Source: Roseofilum capinflatum BLCC-M114 (GTDB taxonomy: Bacteria; Cyanobacteriota; Cyanobacteriia; Cyanobacteriales; Desertifilaceae). From it: a stretch of DNA of 33,226 nucleotides. Positions 7,305 to 16,369 of this stretch are shown here, one piece after another; the stretch's first letter is position 1; every line of letters starts with the position of its first letter. The stretch spans positions 1 through 33,226 of the forward strand of contig NZ_JAQOSO010000047.1 in the NCBI RefSeq assembly GCF_030068505.1. Reading direction: 5' to 3'. Under the pieces are notes generated by a model. That model saw nothing but the letters and a program-made list of their open reading frames with translations, had not been told where the DNA came from and made no database searches. Both the position numbers and the translations under genes were made by a program.

Positions 7305-8033
7305 GTGAATACTGTCCGCACTGTCTCAGATACCAAGCGAGCGTTTTATACTCATCACACCCGGCCGATCAATTCTATCTACCGCCGTGTGGTAGAGGAG
7401 TTGATGGTAGAGATGCATTTGCTATCGGTCAATGTGGACTTTGAGTATGACCCCATTTATGCTCTTGGGGTTGTTTCGTCCTTTGACCAGTTTATGGAGG
7501 GATATGCACCGGAGGGTGACAAAGCGTCTATTTTTACGGCTTTGTGTCAAGCATTGGAGAGTGACGCGAATGTTTATCGTGCAGATGCTCAACAGGTGAA
7601 GGAACAGGTTAAAGACTGGTCTGGAGAGGCTTTGGTGGCTCTGCTCTCTGATCCGCATCAAGGTGATGGTGCGGAGGGTTTGCGGGAGCGTTTGAAGGCG
7701 ATCGCCGCTAATCCTAAGTTTAAATATAGCCGCTTGTTTGCCATTGGTTTGTATACCTTAGTCTCTACGGTTGATCCCGAACGAGTGAACAGTGAGGAGA
7801 CTCGTAACCAAGCTTTAGAAAAGATTGCCCAAGGGTTAGGGATCTCTGTGGAAAAACTGCTTAAGGATATTGAGCTGTATCGGTCGAATTTAGAGAAGCT
7901 CAAGCAAGCTCAGGCAGTGATGAAGGATATCTTGGAGGCTGAACGCAAAAAGCGCCAAGAGCAAATCTTAGAAAAGGATACTTCTGCTGCTTCATCTTCG
8001 TCTACTGAGGAAACTGAAGAAGCTAAAGATTAA
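7305..8033 (+). CDS. psb29: Photosystem II biogenesis protein Psb29 / Thylakoid formation protein Thf1
   Basis: A 242-residue protein beginning NTVRTVSDTKRAFY and continuing HHTRPINSIYRRVVEELMVEMHLL, which is the highly conserved Psb29/Thf1 N-terminus. Residues DFEYDPIYALGVVSSFDQFM are also typical. Psb29 acts at the thylakoid; it interacts with FtsH proteases and is needed for photosystem II repair in high light. The C-terminal part is a charged coiled coil ending in a Ser/Glu-rich tail. The start is taken as GTG at 7305, because the family begins right there; the frame opens five codons earlier at a TTG. No strong ribosome-binding site is visible. Its 3' end converges with nblA. Confidence 0.93.
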   Translation: MNTVRTVSDTKRAFYTHHTRPINSIYRRVVEELMVEMHLLSVNVDFEYDPIYALGVVSSFDQFMEGYAPEGDKASIFTALCQALESDANVYRADAQQVKEQVKDWSGEALVALLSDPHQGDGAEGLRERLKAIAANPKFKYSRLFAIGLYTLVSTVDPERVNSEETRNQALEKIAQGLGISVEKLLKDIELYRSNLEKLKQAQAVMKDILEAERKKRQEQILEKDTSAASSSSTEETEEAKD

Positions 8034-8063
8034 AAAGTTATTCAATTGATTCTTGATCGATCT

Positions 8064-8103
8064 GAGCCACCGGGTTTCAAGGTTTGAAGCAACTGGGTGG
8101 CTC
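8064..8103. terminator. Bidirectional terminator-like hairpin between psb29 and nblA
   Basis: GAGCCACC (8064-8071) pairs perfectly with GGTGGCTC (8096-8103), and an inner TTCAA/TTGAA stem can also form. It occupies the 80-base gap between two convergent genes. T-rich sequence follows on the minus-strand side. Confidence 0.6.
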
Positions 8104-8113
8104 ACTTCTCTAT

Positions 8114-8281
8114 TTAAGCATTCTTCATCAAGTGCTTTACGAGATTATCTTTCACCATCATTTGTCGCAACACTTCCAACAGATAGGTTTGAGCTTCTTC
8201 GTGGCTTAAAGACTGCACTTGATCTTCGTAGATTTTCATCTTGAATTGTTGCTCAAGCGTTAGCTTTCCGGGCATTTCCAT
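8114..8281 (-). CDS. nblA: Phycobilisome degradation protein NblA
   Basis: A 55-residue protein, MEMPGKLTLEQQFKMKIY then EDQVQSLSHEEAQTYLLEVL, RQMMVKDNLVKHLMKNA. This matches the NblA pattern: LTLEQ(Q)F, an internal QV..LSHEEAQ, and the second helix L..Q.MV...L...L. NblA binds phycobiliproteins and delivers phycobilisomes to Clp protease during nitrogen or sulfur starvation. The ribosome-binding site AGGAGG lies about seven bases before the ATG at 8281, so strong translation is expected. It converges with psb29 and is divergent from the bilin lyase. A plus-strand frame at 8053-8244 is its antisense shadow. Confidence is high on motif, length and context, though I could not align it. Confidence 0.9.
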   Translation of the reverse strand: MEMPGKLTLEQQFKMKIYEDQVQSLSHEEAQTYLLEVLRQMMVKDNLVKHLMKNA

Positions 8282-8343
8282 ATTCACTCCTCCTGCACGA
8301 TTTCAGAAGTTGGCAGATTTGTGCCTTAATCTAGCACATGGAT

Positions 8344-8365
8344 ATTATATTGTCCATCTTGTCAA
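8344..8365 (-). promoter_or_regulatory. Candidate nblA promoter elements
   Basis: On the minus strand a consensus TATAAT (8349-8344) would start transcription about 56 bases before nblA. A consensus TTGACA lies at 8365-8360, but only ten bases upstream of it, too close for a normal -35. Either the -10 is used with an activator or TTGACA belongs to another site. No clear NtcA palindrome (GTA-N8-TAC) was found nearby. Confidence 0.35.
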
Positions 8366-8416
8366 GTAAACAGTAGTGAGATTAACAAAAATTCACATAG
8401 AATCGGGTCTTGTGTC

Positions 8417-8422
8417 TATAAT
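8417..8422 (+). promoter_or_regulatory. Candidate -10 element for the bilin lyase gene
   Basis: A consensus TATAAT lies about 60 bases before the lyase ATG. No good -35 matches at 16-18 bases upstream (TTCACA is at 19). Confidence 0.35.
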
Positions 8423-8483
8423 TCAAGGAGATTAAAATAAAAACGTCAAAATCGTTACCAAGTAATCGAGGAGGTTAATCCAG

Positions 8484-9098
8484 ATGGATGCAATGGAATT
8501 TTTTCAGCGCAGTGCAGGCACATGGCGATCGCAGCGTTCAACCCATCACCTGGCCTTTCGGCGGGCAGAACTGGGAGAACTCGAAATCACCGTTAGCGCC
8601 TTAACCCCAGACGACCCCAGAGTGCAAGAAATTTGCACCATGCATGAAGTCGATGGCCAACTAGCCGCCGGTGGGGCCCTGGTACAATGGCACGGCACCA
8701 TGAATTGGGATCGAGAAGGAGAAGGCCATGAAGATTCCACCGTCATGGTGATCGTTCCCGATGTGGATAACCCCCGGAAAGGGAAACTCCTGCGGGAAAA
8801 AGGCTATGCAGAAATCGTTCCCGTGGCTGGACAATATGAAATGGACGACGAAGACGGACTGAACCTAGTCACCGAATATGAAACCATGAGCGCGATCGAG
8901 CGATTTTCCTTCGCAAGCAATTCAGACGATATTCGGATGCGAACCAGCACCGTCAAACGCTTTGGCGGATTTAACACCGCTTCCTTCTGCATTGAAACCC
9001 GCATCGGTTCGGCCGCAGACACCAACGCCACGGCTCTGCCAGAAGCGCTCAAATCCTCTTGGGAAAAAGAATCAGCCGTTTCCCTATTGGGATGGTAA
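8484..9098 (+). CDS. cpcS: Phycobiliprotein chromophore lyase, CpcS/CpeS family
   Basis: A 204-residue protein starting MDAMEFFQRSAGTWRSQRST then HHLAFRR, the family's hallmark N-terminus. CpcS/CpeS (T-type-fold, lipocalin-like) lyases attach phycocyanobilin or phycoerythrobilin to the conserved Cys-82/84 of phycobiliprotein subunits. The fold is a beta barrel; the segments TVMVIVPDVDNPRKGKLLREKGYAE and RFSFASNSDDIRMRTSTVKRFGG fit its strands. A strong GAGGAGG lies about ten bases before the ATG. Which paralogue it is (CpcS, CpcU or CpeS) cannot be settled by reading, so the symbol is tentative. It is transcribed divergently from nblA, which has the opposite effect on the antenna. Confidence 0.83.
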   Translation: MDAMEFFQRSAGTWRSQRSTHHLAFRRAELGELEITVSALTPDDPRVQEICTMHEVDGQLAAGGALVQWHGTMNWDREGEGHEDSTVMVIVPDVDNPRKGKLLREKGYAEIVPVAGQYEMDDEDGLNLVTEYETMSAIERFSFASNSDDIRMRTSTVKRFGGFNTASFCIETRIGSAADTNATALPEALKSSWEKESAVSLLGW

Positions 9099-9243
9099 CC
9101 TCACCCTGGATGGGGACAGGGTAGGGAGCGTGGGAGCGGAAAAAAGGTCTCAGGAGTAAATAAAATCTTAAAAATGCATCAAAAGTTCGGATTCAGTTTT
9201 TCAATAGGCTGTAGAATGGCAAATTCCCACTAGCCGAGAACTT

Positions 9244-11793
9244 ATGAACGAACGTATGATTCCTGAAGACCAATGTCCGATCCAAATTGAAGACGATCGG
9301 ACTGGCATGAATGTAGAGACTCTCAAACGTGCCTTTGCAGATAACCTATTTTACTTACAAGGAAAATATGAATCCCTAGCCACACAAGACGACTTCTACA
9401 TGGCTCTGGCGTACACATTGCGCGATCGCCTCCTGAGTCGTTGGCTCAAAACCCTGAAAACCTACCTGGAAAACGACGTAAAAACGGTTTATTATCTCTC
9501 TGCCGAATTCCTCATGGGTCGGCATTTAGGCAATAGTCTGATTAACCTGAACCTTTATGATCGGGTGCGTCAAGCGGTAGAAGAATCAGGTCTCGATCTT
9601 GAAGAAATTCTTGAACACGAACCCGATCCGGGTTTGGGCAACGGCGGTTTAGGCCGATTAGCGGCTTGCTTCCTGGACTCTCTGGCTACCCTAGAAATTC
9701 CTGCCGTCGGCTACGGTATTCGCTATGAATTCGGGATTTTCCATCAAATCATTCAGGATGGCTGGCAAGCAGAAATTCCCGACAAATGGTTACGCCTGGG
9801 TAACCCCTGGGAAATTGCTCGTCCCGATCAAGCCGCAGAAGTCAAATTTGGCGGCCATACGGAAACCTACAACGATGAAAAAGGACGGCCCAGAATTCGT
9901 TGGATTCCCGGTACGACGGTGATGGGAATTCCCTATGATACCCCGGTTCCGGGCTACGACACGAATACCGTAAACCCCCTACGGTTATGGAAAGCTGAAT
10001 CGAGTGATGATTTTGATTTCAGCGAATTTAACGCTGGGAACTACGATGGCGCGGTTTCGGAAAAAATGCGCTCTGAAACCATCTCCAAAGTTCTCTATCC
10101 CAATGACAACACCCCCCAAGGGAAACAACTGCGACTCGAGCAACAATTCTTCTTTGTCTCCTGTTCCCTCCAGGATATTCTGCGGATTCATTTAATGCGC
10201 CATAAGACCCTGGATAATTTACCGGAGACGACGGCCATTCAACTCAATGATACCCACCCCACAGTGGCGATCGCCGAAATGATGCGTTTATTGCTGGATG
10301 AACATGGCTTTGATTGGAATATCGCCTGGCGCATTACCCAGAAAACCTTTGCCTACACCAACCATACCCTACTCCCAGAAGCCTTAGAACGGTGGTCAGT
10401 CAGTTTATTTGAAACCGTTCTTCCCCGTCATCTAGAAATCATCTACGAAATCAACCATCGATTCCTCGAAGATGTGAAGCAATGGTATCCTGATGATTTA
10501 GACCTTCTCAGTCGCCTCTCCTTAATTGAAGAAGGCGCAGAAAAGAAAGTTCGCATGGCTAATTTAGCCTGTGTGGGTTCCCATGCCATTAATGGCGTGG
10601 CTGCCTTACATACGGAATTACTCAAACAGGATACGCTCCAAGACTTTTACAAGCTTTGGCCAGAGAAATTCTACAATAAGACCAATGGCGTAACCCCGCG
10701 TCGTTGGCTGCTGCTCAGTAATCCCAAATTGTCGGCACTCTTTAGCCGTAAGTTGGGAGAAGGGTGGTTAAAGGATCTCGATCAACTGCGTCAACTCGAA
10801 AGTTCTATTGAAGATCCAGAGTTTCGAGCCGAGTGGCGCAAGATTAAACAGCACAATAAAGAGGTGATGGCGGAGTATATTCGCACTCACAATGGTTTGG
10901 AGGTTGATCCCAATTCTTTGTTTGATATTCAGGTGAAACGGATTCATGAATATAAACGCCAGCACCTGAATGTGTTAAACATCATTACCTTGTATAACCG
11001 GATTAAGCAGAATCCCAATGTGAATATTCAACCCCGGACATTCATCTTTGGGGGTAAGGCTGCACCGGGATACTTTATGGCCAAATTAATCGTTAAGTTG
11101 ATTAATTCGGTGGCTGAAGTGGTGAATAAAGATCCGGATGTGCGCGGTCGGATTAAGGTGGTCTTCTTGGCTAACTTTAATGCCTCTTTGGGGCAGAAAA
11201 TTTATCCTTGTGCCGATTTATCCGAACAAGTCTCGACTGCGGGTAAGGAAGCATCGGGAACTGGAAACATGAAGTTTTCCATGAATGGCGCTCTCACTAT
11301 TGGTACATTGGATGGAGCCAATATTGAAATCCGGGAAGAAGCGGGTGCAGAGAATTTCTTCTTGTTTGGCTTGACAGCTCAAGAGGTAGCAGAGTTGAAA
11401 CAACAAGGGTATAAGCCTTGGGAGTATTATGAACAGAATGCTGAACTCAAGCAAACGATCGATCGCATTTCTTCTGGATTCTTTTCCCATGGCGATCGCA
11501 ATCTGTTTAAGCCTTTGGTAGATTCCCTGATGTACAACGATCCTTATATGCTGTTCGCTGACTATCAGGATTATATCGATTGTCAAGACAAAGTAGATCA
11601 GGCCTATGCCGATCAAGATAATTGGGTGAAGATGTCTATTATCAATTCGATCCGTATGGGCAAATTTTCCAGCGATCGCACCATTCGCGAATATTGTCAG
11701 CAAATTTGGGATGTCAAACCTGTAAAAGTTGAACTCGAAGAATACAATCAAGCCTTAGCCGGTTTGAAAGTTTCCCAAAAAATTGGGTCTTAG
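9244..11793 (+). CDS. glgP: Glycogen phosphorylase
   Basis: An 849-residue GT35 enzyme that releases glucose-1-phosphate from glycogen using pyridoxal phosphate. The N-terminal active-site blocks YYLSAEFLMGRHLGNSL and PGLGNGGLGRLAACFLDSLA are present, as are NDTHPTVAIAEMMR, KRIHEYKRQ and the PLP-binding lysine at residue 677 in EASGTGNMKFSMNGAL. The length is normal for the family. The start has an extended N-terminus (MNERMIPEDQCPIQIEDDR) before the first conserved helix. Glycogen is the main night-time carbon store in cyanobacteria. It stands alone on the plus strand and converges with the ABC-2 permease. Confidence 0.96.
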   Translation: MNERMIPEDQCPIQIEDDRTGMNVETLKRAFADNLFYLQGKYESLATQDDFYMALAYTLRDRLLSRWLKTLKTYLENDVKTVYYLSAEFLMGRHLGNSLINLNLYDRVRQAVEESGLDLEEILEHEPDPGLGNGGLGRLAACFLDSLATLEIPAVGYGIRYEFGIFHQIIQDGWQAEIPDKWLRLGNPWEIARPDQAAEVKFGGHTETYNDEKGRPRIRWIPGTTVMGIPYDTPVPGYDTNTVNPLRLWKAESSDDFDFSEFNAGNYDGAVSEKMRSETISKVLYPNDNTPQGKQLRLEQQFFFVSCSLQDILRIHLMRHKTLDNLPETTAIQLNDTHPTVAIAEMMRLLLDEHGFDWNIAWRITQKTFAYTNHTLLPEALERWSVSLFETVLPRHLEIIYEINHRFLEDVKQWYPDDLDLLSRLSLIEEGAEKKVRMANLACVGSHAINGVAALHTELLKQDTLQDFYKLWPEKFYNKTNGVTPRRWLLLSNPKLSALFSRKLGEGWLKDLDQLRQLESSIEDPEFRAEWRKIKQHNKEVMAEYIRTHNGLEVDPNSLFDIQVKRIHEYKRQHLNVLNIITLYNRIKQNPNVNIQPRTFIFGGKAAPGYFMAKLIVKLINSVAEVVNKDPDVRGRIKVVFLANFNASLGQKIYPCADLSEQVSTAGKEASGTGNMKFSMNGALTIGTLDGANIEIREEAGAENFFLFGLTAQEVAELKQQGYKPWEYYEQNAELKQTIDRISSGFFSHGDRNLFKPLVDSLMYNDPYMLFADYQDYIDCQDKVDQAYADQDNWVKMSIINSIRMGKFSSDRTIREYCQQIWDVKPVKVELEEYNQALAGLKVSQKIGS

Positions 11794-11870
11794 TCTTCGA
11801 CTTGACAACATTCAAGGTTTGAATACCCTAATTAACGTCAGTTTTGGTTAAGCGATCGCCCAAAAGTAAT

Positions 11871-11894
11871 CCTCTTCTCCTGCGGGAGAAGAGG
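11871..11894. terminator. Bidirectional terminator-like hairpin after glgP
   Basis: CCTCTTCTCC and GGAGAAGAGG form a perfect 10-bp stem with a TGCG loop between the convergent glgP and ABC-2 permease genes. Flanking T tracts are modest. The same type of hairpin occurs at 27313-27336, so it may also be a dispersed repeat. Confidence 0.6.
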
Positions 11895-11920
11895 ATGGGA
11901 GATTAGGAGATGGGTCGATT

Positions 11921-13414
11921 TTAGCTCATCAGAGCCTTAGTTGTGGATTGTCCCATCTTATTCAACCGAGAAACTAAGGTGGTGTTCAAAGCGGCAAAAA
12001 GCGCCCATTGAGTGAGCAAGGAAAAGGCAAAGGGTAAGACTAAAGTTTGGGCTGTTTGTTCTAGGGCAAACCAAGCACCCCCAAAGATGGAGAACATCCA
12101 CCAAGTAGCGCCCATTTCGGGGCTGAGTTCTAACATGCCTACAATGATTAAGGGTAGAACTAATCCGGCGATCACTAAAGATCCGGCGATCGCCATCCGC
12201 CTTTTAGAGCGATTGAGTAAACTTAATTGAATAATCACCCCATAAATTAACATCAGATTGGCGGAGAGAATCAAAGAGAAAACTCCCCAGGTTCTTTCTG
12301 GGTGAGGTAAGCGAGCGATCGCCCAAACGACCCAAACCAGGGTAATCATCAACACTTGCAGGGCGATCGCCCCCACGGAAGGACTCTTTTCACCCCAAAG
12401 CAAATCCTGAATCAATCCTCGATTGTTCTTCGGTTGCTGATGGCGATATCTGGCCCAATCTAAACAATTTTGCCGCTCTGGAGTCATGGCAAACCCCATC
12501 AGTAGCACCACCATCAAATTAAACAAGCTAATACCAAATAACATATAAAAGCCTTGGTCAGGATAGTCCCAGGAAACAGGCAAAGCAAACCCCAATAACC
12601 ACACCTGAAGCAAGCCTACCATCCAATAACTTTGAGACTTACTCACCCGTGTTCCTAGGGGATTTTGGTAGACGCGATTGACAATCTGAGCCATCCAATA
12701 GGCGATCGCCATACCCGTGACCATCGTTAATCCATAACCCACCCAAGCTGAAGAGAAAGGAAAGTTAAACCAATACCCGTCAAAATACTCTGCCTTGCCC
12801 CAAGCATACTGATCCAAGCACCAATTCACCCCTTGTAAATAATAGGGCATCACCATTAAACTCAGAACACTGGCACTACCGGCACGAGCTTGTTCGCCAA
12901 TCTTATCATTACCGATCATGCCGAATAATAGGGCTAGGGTATAACACACGCCACATCCCAATCCCCAAAGACTATAGAGCGCTAATAAACTCACTAAGGA
13001 ATACTCTTGTAGACCTGCCCAAGCATGGAGGGGTAGGCACAACAGGGTAAAACAGTACACAATAATCGGCACGCCAAGCACTTTACCCCATAAAATATTT
13101 TTGCTCTCTTGAGGACTGAAGCGAATAAAATTAAGGGTTCCTTTACGCACCTCTTTGGCCATATCACTGGTCAATAAAAAGACCCCACAGATCCATAAGG
13201 TCAAGGGTAAAATCCAACCCAGGGAACTAAAAATGACTGACCAAGCAAACTCCTGACCGATGTAATCATATTCTGTGGCGACTAGGATCAGAAGACCCTG
13301 CAATAAAACAGCCGCGACTATAGCTAAAAAGAGGGGAGGGGCTTTAAGCCGGCCTTTTAGCTCTCTTAATAATTGGGGATTCCATTCCCCAATGCGATTA
13401 AATACTGAATCCAT
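11921..13414 (-). CDS. ABC-2 type transporter permease protein
   Basis: A 497-residue membrane protein with about twelve hydrophobic segments. It starts with a cytoplasmic RELKGRLK motif before the first span, as in ABC-2 exporters, then has a loop with KEVRKGTLNFIRFSPQESKNILWGKVLGVP, which is the conserved elbow of that family. The substrate cannot be inferred. The permease is about twice the usual ABC-2 size, so it may be a fusion of two halves. No ATP-binding partner gene is adjacent; the minus-strand neighbours are the helicase upstream and, converging, glgP. The cognate ATPase must be elsewhere. Confidence 0.75.
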   Translation of the reverse strand: MDSVFNRIGEWNPQLLRELKGRLKAPPLFLAIVAAVLLQGLLILVATEYDYIGQEFAWSVIFSSLGWILPLTLWICGVFLLTSDMAKEVRKGTLNFIRFSPQESKNILWGKVLGVPIIVYCFTLLCLPLHAWAGLQEYSLVSLLALYSLWGLGCGVCYTLALLFGMIGNDKIGEQARAGSASVLSLMVMPYYLQGVNWCLDQYAWGKAEYFDGYWFNFPFSSAWVGYGLTMVTGMAIAYWMAQIVNRVYQNPLGTRVSKSQSYWMVGLLQVWLLGFALPVSWDYPDQGFYMLFGISLFNLMVVLLMGFAMTPERQNCLDWARYRHQQPKNNRGLIQDLLWGEKSPSVGAIALQVLMITLVWVVWAIARLPHPERTWGVFSLILSANLMLIYGVIIQLSLLNRSKRRMAIAGSLVIAGLVLPLIIVGMLELSPEMGATWWMFSIFGGAWFALEQTAQTLVLPFAFSLLTQWALFAALNTTLVSRLNKMGQSTTKALMS

Positions 13415-13590
13415 ATTTGAACTTACTCCTAAACGCTCTCTAGGGTTAATATCTTTTTGCTTTAACCCGGATGTACTGGTATTATTCCTCAGTGCTAAGT
13501 CAAGGTTTGGACGTTTGGACAGGTGTACTGTTCTATTATGGCAGTTGAAACTGGAGAGTTGGGAGATTCAGATCGAGTTGGCTGGCTCGA

Positions 13591-16281
13591 TCATCCATTT
13601 GCTGTTTCATTAACGGGGAAACGGTTGATTAATTTCATGGCCCAAATGGCATTATCCTTGAGCGTATTAGAAATATGGGGAATATGGGGAATTTGCGATA
13701 ATAAATCTAAGGTTCGTCTCAGTAGACGTACAATATCCCCTTCATCTAAACTGGTTTGTTCGCACAGTTCTGCCCAATCGCGATCCTGGGCCCATTGTTC
13801 GATTAAAGCGATTAGCTCATACTCTAACCAAATGGGCAGGGCGACATCATAGCGCCGTTGTTGCTGGAAGAGTTGGCGACGCATGGATTGTAAGTCTAAC
13901 AAGGCTTCAATTACGGCTTGAGAGGTATTGTAGTTGACCCAACTATCGGGCCGTGGTGTTTCTGTCACTAGGGCAGCACAAGCGGCGGCTAAGTGATGGG
14001 GTTCTAGCTGGGCAAAGATTTCAGAGCTTAAGGCAATACCGAGCCATAATTCATTCTCTCCTCGCAGGGTGGCGGCTGATTCACCGAGGGTGGTGGGTAC
14101 GAGTTTAGGATCGAGGGCGTTAAAGGCTTGCAGAATAGCAATTAAATTGAGGAATTCTTCCCAATAGCGGGATTTGAGGTGCTGAAACTTGTTGAGCCGA
14201 TCGCCGATTTCGCTGTCTAATCTAACTGCACGAGAAATTTGCTTGAGAACCCGACCGCGATCGGGCCATTGATGCACTGGATGCTCCATTAACCCGTTCG
14301 TGATTTCCTCAACTTGTAGTTGTTGCTCATCTACCTCTGGAGCAGCTAAGGTAGTTTCTAACTGGGGAATTTGGTTAGCTGCGGCGGCTGTTTCTGAGCC
14401 ACTCTTGCGACACTCTCCCGGTTTTAACTGTAACTCTGGGGGCAGTTCCCAACCATCAACGACTTTGAAGCGGGGAATATCCCCATATAATCCCACGACA
14501 TCCCCATAGGTGGCCACCATCCAGCGATTATCTTCCCCTAGACAGACTAAATAAGGGGCTTGGCCGCTACCGGGGACTTTTCTGACCAAAATGGCGGAAA
14601 TTGGCTCAGAAACGGTAATATACTTGCCTTTAAGACTTAATACGGTTCCTTGAACGGCAAAATCGATCGCCGCCGCTAAATCCTTAGTTCGCGCTCGTTC
14701 TGCTTGGTTTTGCAAGGTTTTTAAGAGTCGTTTGGCTTCCCGCAGTCGCTCTTGCAGTTTCTTGTAACTGGCAGCTAACTCTTGGAGGGTTTCTAGATCA
14801 CCATAGTGGGCTAGTTTAGAGTAAATTTGCTTTTGTTCGGCTTGCAAATCGGCGATCGCCTGCTGTTGGGGAATTAAGCTTAAATTGGCCATATATTGAC
14901 CAAAGCTGCGCTCGATCAGTTGTTTGGCTTCTTCTAAACTATGGGTTTGCAACAGGTTCAGCACCATGCCATAACTGGGGGTAAACTGACTGACCAAGGG
15001 ATCTGCCCCTGCGGTGGCTAAATAGCCTGCTTCTTTGGCTCCTTCAAACCGGGTTTCTACGACAACTAAATGGCCAATTTCATCCATTCCCCTGCGTCCG
15101 GCTCGTCCAGCCATTTGCAGAAATTCACTGGGGTTGAGCAGGCGATGACCCTGATCGGTGCGCTTGGATAAACTGGAAATGACGGTGGTGCGAGCGGGCA
15201 TATTAATCCCCGCCGCCAGGGTTTCCGTGGCAAATACGACTTTGATTAAGCCCTTTTGAAAGAGTTCTTCTACTAGAGATTTCCAAGCTGGTAATAAGCC
15301 CGCATGGTGAGCGGCTACCCCCCGATACAGGCATTCCACCTGGGAGCGGCGAATGGCTTCGGGATGCTCATGCAGCACCAGTTCTAGATGGGCGGCAACT
15401 TCCCGTTTTTCTTCGGAGCTGAGGAGAGAAAGTCCCACGGTTTCAGCCACAGCGCGATCGCATCCCTTACGGGAGAAAATAAAGTAAATTGCCGGTAGCA
15501 TTTCCCGTTCTTGCAGTCGGGAAACCACGGTTAATAAACTAGGGACTTGATCCTTGGGTTTAACTTTGGGGGGTTTTTTGCCCTTGTATTTTGTATTCAG
15601 CAAGAGGCGGTTAATGCTGTTGCCTTTCTTGTTGAGTAGGGGAAAGATGCCTTTCAGGTTGCAAAAGTTATATTGCAGAGGGACGGGACGGAAGTCTGAG
15701 TAAATGCGTTCTGTGGGGCCGTGAACTTGGGAAATCCAGTCAGTAAGCTGGTCGCTATTGGCGACAGTTGCAGACAGGGCCACCAGTTGAATATGGGGAG
15801 GACAGTAAATAATCGATTCTTCCCAAACGGTTCCCCGTTGGCGATCGTTCATGTAGTGACATTCATCGAGAACCACCGCCTCCACGCCCTGGATCGATGT
15901 GCCAATTTGACCAATCGGTGTCCCGTAGAGCATATTCCGAAACACTTCTGTGGTCATGATTACAACAGGAGCTTCTCGGTTTAGGGACAAATCACCTGTA
16001 ACTAATCCTACATTTTTTGCCCCAAAGAGCTGGCTAAAATCTCGCAGTTTCTGATTCGAGAGTGCTTTTAAGGGAGTGGTGTAGAAGACCCGTCTGCCCC
16101 GTGATAGGGCGCGATAGATGGCGTATTCTCCGATTAAGGTTTTACCCGATCCAGTAGGAGCGCACACCACCACCGATTTATCCGCGTTCAATGCAGCGAT
16201 CGCCTGATGTTGGAACTCATCGAGTTCAAATGAAAACAAGCGTTTCAGGTCAAGGTCGGTAGGGGAAGGAGAACTATTCAC
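13591..16281 (-). CDS. DExH-box RNA helicase, Ski2/Mtr4-like (ISE2-related)
   Basis: An 896-residue superfamily 2 helicase. Motif I is APTGSGKT (residues 41-48), motif II is DECH (139-142), motif III is SAT (in LVALSATVANS), and motif VI is QMAGRAGRRG (about 390-399). The C-terminal third carries a DSHCT-like helical domain. This architecture is that of Ski2/Mtr4 helicases, and the cyanobacterial version is related to plant chloroplast ISE2, which acts in RNA processing. Its N-terminus is short, starting the helicase core at residue 20. It is followed by the ABC-2 gene after 176 bases, likely separate. DNA-helicase function is not excluded, but the Ski2-like features favour RNA. Confidence 0.88.
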   Translation of the reverse strand: MNSSPSPTDLDLKRLFSFELDEFQHQAIAALNADKSVVVCAPTGSGKTLIGEYAIYRALSRGRRVFYTTPLKALSNQKLRDFSQLFGAKNVGLVTGDLSLNREAPVVIMTTEVFRNMLYGTPIGQIGTSIQGVEAVVLDECHYMNDRQRGTVWEESIIYCPPHIQLVALSATVANSDQLTDWISQVHGPTERIYSDFRPVPLQYNFCNLKGIFPLLNKKGNSINRLLLNTKYKGKKPPKVKPKDQVPSLLTVVSRLQEREMLPAIYFIFSRKGCDRAVAETVGLSLLSSEEKREVAAHLELVLHEHPEAIRRSQVECLYRGVAAHHAGLLPAWKSLVEELFQKGLIKVVFATETLAAGINMPARTTVISSLSKRTDQGHRLLNPSEFLQMAGRAGRRGMDEIGHLVVVETRFEGAKEAGYLATAGADPLVSQFTPSYGMVLNLLQTHSLEEAKQLIERSFGQYMANLSLIPQQQAIADLQAEQKQIYSKLAHYGDLETLQELAASYKKLQERLREAKRLLKTLQNQAERARTKDLAAAIDFAVQGTVLSLKGKYITVSEPISAILVRKVPGSGQAPYLVCLGEDNRWMVATYGDVVGLYGDIPRFKVVDGWELPPELQLKPGECRKSGSETAAAANQIPQLETTLAAPEVDEQQLQVEEITNGLMEHPVHQWPDRGRVLKQISRAVRLDSEIGDRLNKFQHLKSRYWEEFLNLIAILQAFNALDPKLVPTTLGESAATLRGENELWLGIALSSEIFAQLEPHHLAAACAALVTETPRPDSWVNYNTSQAVIEALLDLQSMRRQLFQQQRRYDVALPIWLEYELIALIEQWAQDRDWAELCEQTSLDEGDIVRLLRRTLDLLSQIPHIPHISNTLKDNAIWAMKLINRFPVNETANG

Positions 16282-16369
16282 CGTTCTAAAATTCTGAGCA
16301 TAAGCTAATTTGCTCTATTTTAGTGTATTCTGGCTGACAGCGTAGGCAAATGGGCGATCGCCTTCTCAT

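Noticed and set aside
8053-8244. 63-codon plus-strand frame after psb29
   Set aside because: It is antisense to nblA, includes the convergent hairpin and has no family features or ribosome-binding site.
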